Assembly: GCF_014839835.1 (NCBI RefSeq)
Contig: NC_071644.1
Coordinates: 8,471,266-8,535,265 of the forward strand
Source of the DNA: Dryobates pubescens
Taxonomy: Eukaryota > Chordata > Aves > Piciformes > Picidae
Length of the DNA: 64,000 nucleotides
Direction: 5' to 3'
The position numbers were made by a program, and so were the translations under genes. The notes under the pieces are model-generated. The model had not been told where the DNA came from and did no database searches. It worked only from the letters and a program-made list of their open reading frames with translations. Shown here in pieces: positions 22,201 through 34,200 of the stretch. Every line of letters begins with the position of its first letter. Positions within the stretch are counted from its first letter, which is position 1.

Positions 22201-25200
22201 TGTGAGTGCATCTTCAGGGAAGGTTGTCCCAGGGCTGTTGAGAACAGAGATGTTTGGTTAAAGCAATGAGTGCTGGATGTGCCCAAAGCTTTGCTTGAAG
22301 AAACCATCAAGAGCTGACTTGTCTGGGTTGAGTTTCTTGTCCCTTTCTGCTGTTTGTTTGTTTTAAGGCATGGCTAAAACCTTTCTCCTTGAGTGTTTAG
22401 TAGCTGATGCTCTGCTGCAGTGATGAGTGTATATGAGGTGTCCCTGCCCATGGCAGGGGGGTGGAACTAGATGATCTTTAAGGTCCCTTCCAATCCAAAC
22501 CATTCTGTGATTCTATAACTTGTTAACTGTCCATTTTTTTTCCTGACAGAAGAGGCCACAGCTGGACCCAGGGGCACAGCTCACTCACACTCTAGCTGGA
22601 AGTTACCTTATAAGCCTGTCGGACTCCTCCGTTATCTGCAATGTTTTCTCCTAAAGTGCTTATTCCACTGATCTGTAAAAGAATCAGCACTCAATTACTC
22701 CAGAGGCAGGAGCATTAGCAGCCCTAAGAGCCATGAGCTGAAGCAGTCATACATCACAGACAGACCAACAGTGGTGTCTGGAATAGAAGTGACTTTGTGC
22801 TAGGGGAAAGAAAGGAGAGAAGAAAAGAAATGGAAAGGGTGAAAGCTGCAGATGGGAACAGACAGAACAGAGACTTTGCTCTGCCCCTCTACTCTGCTCT
22901 GGTGAGAGCCCACCCCAAATCCTGCCTCCAGGTCTGGTGTCTCCAGCATGAGAAGGACGCAGAGCTGCTGGAGTGAGTCCAGAGGAGGCCATAAAGATGA
23001 TCCAAGGGCTGTGAGGACAGGCTGAGGGAGCTCAGCCTGGAGAAGAGAAGACTCCAGGGCACCACAGAGATGCCTGAAGGGACCCTACAGGACGGCTGGA
23101 GAGGGACTGTCCAACCTAGACCATTCTATGGTAGCCTGAAAAGAGTGTGGGCTGCTGGGCAGAGCTCATGCTAGCAGGACTGACACCAGACTTCCCCACT
23201 CCTCACTAAAAACACCTCATAGGGTCTGGCAGCAGCACACACAGGTCCAGCTCACCATTCCCTCACCTGCTCACAGGTGGTTCTGGGTTCCCAGGCTGCA
23301 CTTGTATCCCAGTTCACAAGGAACAACCCTTGTGCCTTCTTTCCAGCACCCTGAGCCTGTGCTGTGTGGGGTTTATGCTTATCCTCCGCAGAGATCCCCC
23401 ATTCACAGCCGCTCTCTGTCGAGCACCCCCAGGGTGTGGAGGTGTTGGGGTTTGGCACTCACATTTTGTCCCCCTGCGAGCTCCCAGGTGTAGTTTCCAT
23501 ACTGATAAACCATGCAGCGAGACTGCTCCTTGAAATGCATGGCAGAGAAGTTGCTCCACCAGTCAAACATGTTGCCATCTTTATCAAAGTTCCTGCCTGT
23601 GGGGAAATCCAAGGGGAAAAAGGGAAGTGTGCAGTGTGTCAGAGCAGCTGCCCTGCCAGTGGAGCACCTGCTTCTCATCTGAGCTGCTCTTCTCCCCTCC
23701 TTCCTCCTGCCCTTTAGGTTCTGTGTGCCACACAGAAAGGGCTTTGGCACAGCTGATTCTGCTTTGGCACAAGACAACGGGCAAGACCAGTTGCAGCCCT
23801 CTCATCTCTATCCTCTCCTTTTCCCTGCTTTCTGTTCACTCAGCACCAAGGCTTGGTTTGGTTTTATTCCTGACTAGATTATGCAGACATCACATACCCA
23901 CAGCTTCCCACCCCTCTGAAGTGGCCATGCTGCTGATTCCGTGTGCCCATGGGGCAGAGCTGAGCTTCCACAGAGAATGAATTACCCTGCCACAGGAGAA
24001 GAAAGCTGGAATGGCAGTCTGGTGTTTGTGTTCTCAGCTCTCTGGCCAGAGCACACTTTGCTCTGCTATAGAGCTGATTTCTGAGGCCCTGTGGTGGGAC
24101 TCTCTGGGGTCTCCACAACATTAATTCACTTGTAAGCAATTATTTGCTCTCTGTATCAGAAGGGAGGTTTTGCATTCTAGACAGATTATGAAGTCAACTA
24201 ATTACAAATGTTTGTGTTGGAAAACAAAGCCTCCTGTGATTTCAAGGCACTCCTGCTGGCTCATCCATCCCAAGAACACACTTTGCAGGTCTCATTCTGC
24301 TTTAGGAGCCCACAGACCTGTCTGCACCACACTGCTGAGGGTGTCAAAGTAACAGCTGAGAGCTGTTATCGACTCAATTCCTTTTTAACAGCTGCTCACT
24401 TCTGGTGTGACCTGCTTGGGCAGAAGGGGAGGTGAGGAGTGTGCTTCCCAGGAGCAGCCTGTGCTGGTGTGTGCACAGCCAGCCCGGGCAGAGCAGTGTG
24501 TACCTCTAATTCCTCCCAGGGCAAGCAAAAGCACAACATTTCCTCAGTCCTCTGCTCACCATTGTCATCAAAGCCGTGAGTAATTTCATGCCCAATCACC
24601 ATCCCGATCCCTCCGAAGTTCAGGGCTTGAGGTTGGTGCTTGCTGAAGAAAGGGGGCTGCAGAATCCCAGCAGGAAACACTGCAGAGATGGGGGGAGAGA
24701 GAAGGAGACCCTGTGAGGCAGCTTTATTTCTGCTTTCCTCACAGGATTGCTGGGTTTAAGGGCCAGGAAGGATCAGAAAATACGAAATGATCAGAAACAG
24801 CCTCATGCCTCCCACGGGCAGTTGTGCCTCTCTTGACCAAAGGCAAAGGGGCAGTTAACCAAGGTTTAATTGAGCACCAAGCTCTCTCCTTGATTGAGAC
24901 CCAAGCATCACTGACACTTCAGCTTCAGCCTGGCTTGGTCCATGTCTGCTGCAGAGAGCCAAGGACAAAACGTTTAGTAACTGAGAGAGGTCCAGTTTGT
25001 GTTTCAGAGCCCTTTAATAGGGGCGCTAATGGAGGCTTTAGTGCTGCGTGTCTGTTAAGGAGAGGTTAACAATCGCGTGCTGATTGCCAACCACACTCCA
25101 CGTGTGAAACACAGCAGGAATTCCTGCAGAGCACTGAGAGCACTTGGACGCCAGGAGAAAGCCTGGGCTGCTTCAGCCTGCTGGTAAAGGCCTTGTCTGG

Positions 25201-28200
25201 GATCCCTGGGATTTAGTCTTCATCCCTTCTGCGTTAAGATGAAAAGCAGTCAGCTCCTAGGGGAATTAAGACTGCAAGCAATTAAATCTGATAAGACACT
25301 CCCTAAGAAATGGGATAGAGAAATTGGGTGGCAAATGTTTTATTGAGAGACCAAATCCTCACTGACTCTATGGAAGGCTTTACCTATACAACTTGGGGGA
25401 GAAATATCTAAGAGTAAAATAGGAAGCAGCAAGGCAGAAGCAGGACTTTCCTCAAACCAGAGACAGGAAGGAACAGGATTTAACTTGCAGCTCCACTACT
25501 GGGGTGGCTGTGCATGAGATTTTTGGCTGGTATATTCATCTTCAAATTGATTCATCCACTTATTTCCCTGTTAGTTAGAAAAGCAAAGCTGCAGAGGAAC
25601 TGGTCTGCTTTAAGAGCCAAGTTCCCTGCCTGGAAAGCTGGCTCCCAGCTGATCATCATCAGCACTAAACCAGTGTGGATGCAGAGGGAGCATGAGGCTG
25701 GCTGCAAGTAGAGCTCCAGGATGATGTGCACCAGCAAGCTGAAGGAGCATCCTGCAGTGGCTGAGGGAATGGCCACAGCTTTGGCTGTACCCACAGCATG
25801 GAGCTCAGTTGGAGCTACACAAGGGTAAGTCAGCTCCTTCTGATGAGGCCAGAGGTGAATGATCAGCACTTTGGTGTTTCTGCTTTTAGCAATGATCTGT
25901 GGTTTCCTCTGGGACTGTTTGGGTTGTTTTCTCTTTCTGGTCTGCCCTGTGAGCAGGGTGCAGCTGCTGTCTGGTCAAAAAAAGGCAGAGATTTTTTCCT
26001 CTTGTGGTATCTGACAGTGCTTGGAGAGGAGATCTTGCTGGGAATTTGAGTAAATGCTGCTTAGTGTTTGGTTGCTCTCCAGTTTGGGATGCTCAGACTC
26101 TCAGGTATCTGCAGGCTTAACCTGAGCTTCTGGCCACCTGCACCAGCTCAGAGATCAGGGACCATGAGAAGGATCTTTATGGCTTAAGTCTGAGGCTCTT
26201 CTCTGCTAAGAGCAAGGAAGTTCAGCCCAGCAGCCCTGCAAAACCTCTTAGAGCTGACAATCTGTAACCAAAAGCAGGTTTCTGTAGTCTGGGCTGGCTC
26301 TTATCAATCTAATTTCCTTGCCATCTGTACAGAGAGCAAACTGGAGAGCTGCCCATGTGTTTATCAGGAACGTGGAAACATGAGTACAAGCAGCCCAGGA
26401 TACACTGTCAGCTTTCTCTGGTCTCTGGAGCTGGCACTGGGGTGGTAGCAGTTACTGTCTCAGGCTTTCAACCACCAGGCTGTGCCAGTTCCAGTATGGA
26501 AAGTGTGCCTGCCAAGTGGGGGGAGAGCTGAATATTCATCAACAAAGCAACTGCTTGGAAAGAGCAGCCTGGTGACCTTGCCCCACCTTGGGTTTCCACG
26601 GGGCCAGCCTGGTGACCTTGCCCCACCTTGGGTTTCCACGGGGCCAGCCTGGTGACCTTGCCCCCCAGTTTCCACCAGGACACAGGCAGGTTTGCCTCTG
26701 GGTAGCAGAACTGCACCCCTGGGTGCAAAACAGGAGTAGGCTAAAGCTGCTGTACACCTACCTATCTGGTTCCGATTGGGGGAGTAGAATGCATTGACCA
26801 CTGCAGCTCCAATTATCCATCTGAAAATCAGAGTTGCACACAAGATTAAGGCTCTTTCTTTCTTTCCTTTTTTTTGGTCAGACATTCTTTTAAATGCATT
26901 AGTATTAAAAAAATAATCTAGGTTGCATATAAAGGAAGGACTGAGGTAGGGAAGGAAGGTGCCATGGAACACAACTATAATGAAATAGTAATGCTAGGAA
27001 ATAACTGGTGGCAAGTTTCTGGTCACCTCTCATCCAAAACAATACCAAGTTCAAGGGAGAAATACTTTTACTCTTGGATATTGATTCTGGCTCCAGGGTT
27101 GTCATCTGTCTCTGCAGACAGACTATAAGAGGCAGCAGTGATCTGTAACACAGTTTGTGGATTAAGGACACTGAAGCTGTGCAAGATTTGGGTGGGTTTT
27201 TTGCTACGAAGAGGACCGTGGCTGAGTCCTCAAGAAGTGAGGGAGCAGAAAATGGGGGGGAAAAAAAAACCCCAAACCCTGTTGTTAATTAGCTGACTGA
27301 TCAGAAAACTCCCTTGGTGAATTATTCATCAGCAATTCCCAGGGAGGTTTCCAAGTGCTCCCATTTTGAGTTGAAACCACTCCAGAGGAAGAGGGATATT
27401 AAAAATGAATAGAGCTTTGTGACAGTTAACTTTGACTAATGCTTCCTTTTTGGAGGGGTTTTGTGTTTGCTAGCTTATGAGTAGCTCTCTCATTTTATGG
27501 TTTGGGAAGAGGTGCTTGAAATTTTGATTGGAATCTCCTTCCCCTTTGCCTCAAGACCTTCTCTTCCAGCATCACTCAGGCTGGAAGCCCAGCAGTGAAC
27601 ACCACCACATCAAACCAGCATTCCCTACTTCTGCCTTCCATTGCAGCATCTCTGTCACTGATGTATTCAGCAGCACCTCTGCCAGTAGCTGTGTTGGGGA
27701 TGTCCAGCTCAGGAAGCTCACTGGGCTATTAGAAGTTCAGATTGGCTAGCTCACAGCTCTGGAAACCAGGTCAGATTCCAAGGCACTTGCTGCTGAATGT
27801 GCAAGGCAGGGCTTCTGGGATGTCTCTGTCATGGACTTGGCAAGAACTCAGCTGCACTTGAAGGGTTGGAGGGCTCATCCTGGTGATGCTGTGTGGTACT
27901 GTGGTGCCAACTGCTCACCCTCGAGCTGTTAGTGCCAGTTTATGGACATGCCACTGGCATTAGGTTGTTTCAAACTAGCACTAGCTGAGGATCTGCCCAG
28001 AGTGGAGAACTGGTCTGTAACAGCTAGGGCAGTGCAGGCTGAGACCTGAGACTTGCTCAGGATGCATTTGTGGAGTCAAAGAAGGGGTCAGGAAGCAGCT
28101 AAATCCTCACCTGTGCCAGCAAGCTCCTGAAAAGGACATTTTAGACTTTACTAAGTACAGTGGGAAATAATGGCCTGGAAATGGACATAAATTAGAGCTG

Positions 28201-31200
28201 CTGCTCAGCTTCCCAGGTTTGGGCATGTTTCCAACAGAATTCTGGCCAGAATTCTTTCAGCTGTCTTGGTTTTATCTTTCCCCCTCCCCTGAATAGAGAC
28301 TTTCAGAAGCTCCATCATTTCACTGAGCTCATCTCCTCCTTGCTGAGCTGTCAGGATGATCTGTCACTGCTTTTGGGTTAAGTGGCTGCAATGTAATATC
28401 TGAATGTGAGGCAGCTTGGTGAAGGATGAAAGAGATTCCAAGAGAAAGGGATGGATTCCTACCACAAGCAGCAATGAGCTACTTGGTTAACTCCAGGAAC
28501 CAGCTTGTAAGATCTCAGGAGCTTTCTCAGCTCTCCACTGCCCAGGGGTGAAACACAGTGAGCATGATCAGGCACTTACATGTCTTGGTCAACTCTCTCT
28601 CGAAGCTTTTTCAAGCTCTTTTGGGCTCCAGCTCTCAGGTTTTCCAGGATGTTTTCAAAGTAGTTGTGCTCACTGAAGTTTAGCTAAAACAAACAGCCAA
28701 AGGTTTCAGTGAGCTGTGCAGAAAGAGGAAGAGAGCTTCTAAACAAAGAATGGGTTGCAAGGCATCACTTCATACTCAGCTCTTTGCATGCATTTATGTG
28801 TTAATGTTTGACACAATCCATTTTGTCCTGGCCCTTGGAAGGGACAGTTCACAGCTATCAGTTTCTAGGGTGCAGGAGTGCTCCAAAAAGCCACCCCTTG
28901 AGCTCTCTCTGTCCATTGCTCCATCTGCAGCAGAGGCAAGATGTGCTCATTCTCTCCTGCCATTGGAGGCCAGGCCAGGTGAGCTCAGAGCTCCCTTTGA
29001 CCTCTAAATCTCCTATCCCCACCTGCACCAACAAACCCTCTGGCCAGCAGAACCTGCAAGGACAGGCTGAGGGAGTTGGGGCTCTTCAGCCTGGAGAACA
29101 GGGAGACCTCAGAGCTGCATTTCAAAATCTGAAGGGGACCTACAGGAAGGCTGGGAAGGGACTGCAGAGACAGGGCAAGGAGCCATGGTTTGAAACTGGA
29201 GCAGGGCAGATTAAGGTTGGACATCAGGAGGGGAGGATGTTCTGCATAACCTGAGTGGTGAGGCACTAGAACAGGTTGCCCAAGGATGTGGTTGAGACCC
29301 CATCCCTGGAGACACTCAAGGTCAGACCTGATGTAGCCCTGTGCAGCCTGATCTGGTTGGATAGGTCCCTGCTCTATGCAAGATGCCCTTTGAAGGGTCC
29401 CTTCCAACCCAATGCAGTCTCTGTGTGTGGATCAAGCAGCAAGCAAATAAGTGTAGGCTGGGGCACTTGGTGAGGTATGCAGAGCATACTTACATTGGCA
29501 TACTCCTGGTCTAGTTTTTCATTCTGGTCTTCCAAAATATAATCTGGATAGCCAATTTGTTCTTTAATTGCCATTGCCTGGAAGAGAAGAGTTCAATGTT
29601 GCCTCTTAATTGTGGTTTTTGTTTGTGTGGTGGCTTTGATATTTCGATACATGGAACAGTTGTTGTTCCTTTCTGCTATTGTCTACCTGTTGGTGAGAAA
29701 TTGGATGCAAACATTGAAAAGCTCTTGTTCAAAAGTACCTCATGGCCTCTTCCATATGCACCAGAGTCTTCCTCTCATGTCCTGGTGTCCAGCCACCAGG
29801 CAGACTTGCAGGTTGTACAGCACCATTCAACAGCATTGGGCTCGACCCTCATTTAGTGGCTTTTTTTCCATGCTATTAAAATAGTGCTGATGGTCCTGAA
29901 GTCTGTGAAAAGTTGTCTCTGGGGGACTGCACCATATGCTGTTGCCATTCCAGTTGATGCATTTGGTGCCATCATCTCATTTGGGTCATGGTTCACAAGA
30001 CTCATGAAAGGAAACAGTAAAGGTTGTGAGACTCTGGAGCAGGCTGCCCAGGGAGGTTGTGGCTGCCCCCTCCCTGAAGCTGTTCAAGGCCAGGCTGTGT
30101 GAGGCCTTGAGCAGCTTGGTCTAGTGGGAGGTGTCCCTGTCTGTGGCAGGGGGATTGGACCTGGATGATCTTTTAAGATCCCTTCCAACCCCAACCATTT
30201 TAGGATGTCTGTGAGCCAGCAAGGGATTAACGAGGGCAGTGTAAGAGTGTGATGGATAACAGGATAGTCAACATCAAAGCTTCCTCCTCTAGAGCTGGGA
30301 ACAGTGGTGCTACAAAACTCCACAGACTCATGCTCATGATGGAACACTGCAGCTCCCTTACTGCTGACCTTCTCCCGAGCCTTCTCCTTCGAGGCCTCAT
30401 CCATCCACTGCAGCTCATCCAGGGTCTCGATGAAGGCTTCGCGAATCTTATCTATCAGGTCTCGGACCTAAAGGAGAAGCAGTGACAAATCAGTCACCCC
30501 AGGCACGGCTAGGAGGGGTGAAAAGCTCCCTACTGAAGGATGATGCTCCCCAGATTCAATGTTCTAAACCATAATACTCAGCACTTAAAAGTTCTTACAC
30601 CTTCTGACTCTTGGCTGACCGGTATCTTAAATGGGGAAGGGGGAAGAACCAGGTTGGGAGCTCAGCTGGAGGAGGAGGAGGGCTGCAGACATTGTGGATG
30701 TACAGTAGTATGAAGGGTCATCTACATACCATCCTCTTGCTCTCACCAGCAAATGTCTCCCTGACGTACATTGCCCCCACCGCGTTCTCCATGTTATTGT
30801 TGACGTAACTCACGCACTCCCTCCAGCGAGCCTCCTCCAGCGTGGTCCCATAGAGTGCCTGCAACACAAACCACCCCAGCATGAGCTCTGCCCCTCCTCT
30901 GACTCGCTGCCTGCAGAGGAGCTTCACCTCAGGGAGAGGTTTTCCCTCTTGTGGTTGCTGGTCTTAGGCTCCTTTGGGGTCTCTGTGACAACGTGATGGC
31001 ACTCTGTGGACAAGGCTTGGTTTGGTGAGTCCTGCAGCACTGAGGTCCATGGTTTCTTTAGGAAGAGAGGAGACATGGACCTGCTGGAGTGGGTCCAGAG
31101 GAGGGCCACAAAGGTGATCAGAGGGCTGGAGCTCCTCTGCTATGTGGACAAGCTGGGAGAGCTGGGGCTGTTCAGCCTAGAGAAGAGAAGGCTCCAGAGA

Positions 31201-34200
31201 GACCTCAGAGCTGCATTTCAAAATCTGAAGGAGACCTACAGGAAGGCTGGGGAGGGATGAAGGCAATGGTTTGATAGGATGAGAGCAATGATTTGAAACT
31301 GGAGCAGGGCAGATTCAGGAGGAAGTTCTGCACAGGGAGGGTGAAGAGACACCGGAACAGGCTGCCCAGGGATGGGGTTGAGGCTCCAGCCCCGGAGACA
31401 TTCAAGATCAGACTTCTTGTGGCCTCATGCAGCCTGCTCTAGCAGAGGTGCCCCTGCTGAGTGCAGAGGGGTTGGACAAGGTGCCCTATGGGGGGTCCCT
31501 TCCAACCCACTGCCACCTGTGACCCTGCAAATACCTTCCTGTAGCTGGCCCGAGCGTCCTTGAACCGCCGACTGAGGCTGCTGACTCGGTCGATCACCAG
31601 TCGCCAGATGAGGTAGTTCTGGATGGTGCTGGGGGGGGAGCAAAGCTGAGCTTAATCCCTGTGAAGAGCAGCAGTAGTGCAGGCAGAAGTGTGTGTGTGG
31701 GTGCTTCACTTTGAGGGGAGATAAGGAAGCAAATCACTGCTGCTAGTCCTGAGTTTCACAGCATCTGTGGGGACCTGCTCTTACCAGGCTGGCTGGCTGC
31801 AGAGGCCCCCAGACTGAAGCCTTTGCAAACATCTCCCTTCAGGCATCTATTTAGTTTTCTTTTTCCTCCTTGAGTGTAACAGGAGCTAAACCTGTGATCA
31901 TGTCTCCATTTCCCCCCCCTCTATTCAACCTTTTCTGACCAGATGAGACAGGCAGTACCACAGGACTTGGGAACCCTGGGGTCTCAGAAGCCACTTTTGG
32001 GTGGTGTCAGAGAAGCTGACAAAAGAGTTGTGGCTAGCAAGTGCCCCAGATAATTCCCACTTCCACACCACCTCCAGGCCTTTTGCCTTGGCTGTGCTCC
32101 AGCTTCCTTACCTTGCTGAGTATTTTGAGATAATGGCTTTCAGCTCTTGCAGATAGGGAATGCCATAGACAACCACCTCCTCTTCGGGGTCAACCTGAAC
32201 ACTTACTGAAGACATCACACCCTGGATGAAGAAGGTCCAGTTGAATTCCTAGACAGACAGAAAGACATGCAGCAGTGCCAGGTGTTTTAGTAACTGCCTG
32301 GGCTTTCTGCAGGCTGTGGGGTTGGATGTGGCTGAGGTGGTGCTCAGTAGGAAAATGCTTTCTAAGAGACTCTGAGGAGGAGATTAATAATGGGAATAAT
32401 TAGCATACTACTTTCTTGCAGCCCAGATAAATTCACAAAGCCATTTCCAAGTGGCATGGTAGTGAAGGGGGAGGCTGAAATGGTTAGAGTGCTCATTAAA
32501 CACTTACATTCAATGCAAACTTTTCCTGTAGCTCTTTTAAGGTCATTTTGTTGTACAGCAAGGTCACATCATGCCTCTCTTCTGCTGGGGTGGTTGCCTG
32601 AAGACATTCACAAGGTTATTGCTAGAATCAGCTGGCACAAGTGTCCATGGCTGAAATCACACATGTGCAGGTGCACACATTCACATATCATTTAAGCCCA
32701 AACCAGTTTCTCTTGGGAAAGATAGCTACATTTGATGGTGCCCAGTGCTGTTTAGTACAGGAGCTCAGTAATATGCTGAGCCTAGCAGTGCCCTCTTTAA
32801 GCTCTTGGAGATTCTTAGGGTGCTGTAGACTTCAAAGCACACAAGGGAGCTAGCCCTGGTGTTATCTTAGTGTGTTCAGCAGCAGACAGGTCACCCTGCT
32901 TTGGAAGCCTTCCCAAGATAAGAATGGCTGGGACCACAGCAGACATCACTGTACACACAGAGGCTCTGATTTCTGGGCTGCTCATGGCACAAGAAGTCCT
33001 CTTCCCCCTGCTCCCTCCTAGGGCTTTCTGCTGTGCTGAAAGCTGCTGCGTGGAACAGCAAAGGGACTCTCCCCCCTCCTCCCCCCCCTTGCCCCCAGAG
33101 CATCCTGAGATGTTCTCCCATTTCTGCACTCACATTTGCAATCTCTGTCTCGAGCTCCATAACCTTTGCCATTTCCTCTTGGACAAAGGAATCATCCTTC
33201 GACACATTCTTGTCTTCCCGGATCATTTTGGCAATGGTGATCATGAACTGCAGGTAAGCTTCTCTCACCTGCACACAGGGGCCAGAACGCAGGCAGCACT
33301 GTGAGGAGGAGGTTTGCTGCCCAGCATTTCTCATTCACCAAACCATTCTTCTTCTTCTCTTTTAGCTTCACAGTGTGCCGTGACAAGCTGGGCCCAGGGG
33401 GGCACAGCCCCCAGCCCTTGCTTCCAGTGCCACCCCCTCCCCTCCATTTTCCACCACTGCAGTCCCCAGGCCCTCAGCTCATCCTGGAACACCTTACAGT
33501 GCCAGACTCAAAAAGCAGTGGAAGCAGCACTTTCTGCTCCCCTGTGCATCCAGCTCTGGGGCACTCTCAGAGTGACTACGTGAGCAGAGAGAGGGCTCTG
33601 TGCTTTGTGCCCCACGGGAGCAATGATCCCTCCTGGCCAAACCAGGGCAAGCAAGGCAGGTTTAAAGTCTCTGAAAGCAATACCATAAATCCTCTGAACT
33701 CTGCTGTTGCTGTCTGAAAGAAAAGCTCTGTCTCAGATGGCTCCCAGTGATACCTTTGCTTTATTTCCAGTGGGAGGGTATGGCTGTGATTTATGCCCCA
33801 GAATGTGCCTTGAAAAGAGATTTGGCTGGTGAGGGAGTGCTGATCTCTGATACAGGAAAGTTTAATGCTACCTATTCTTCTTGTATGCTTCTCTTCCTCC
33901 CATAGACCTTGGAAACCAGATAAATACAGCAACTGTTGTGAAATTGAGTCTGGGCACTTACATGCTGCTGCTGATTAGTGTTTTGGGGCTGAATGCTGAG
34001 GGCTTAATCAGGCCAGACTCCCACAGGCTTCAGCAGGAGATTTGCCAAAGGATGCTGGACTAAGCACAGGGGGAGTTTGGGTCATCAGTTTGGTTCATTG
34101 TCTGTGGGAAGTGAGCTGTTAAATAGCAAATAAAAAGGGGGTTGTGTCTCCTTCTTATTCATTAAGATTAAAAACACAGCCTTAGCCCTTCCTCTTTGGA

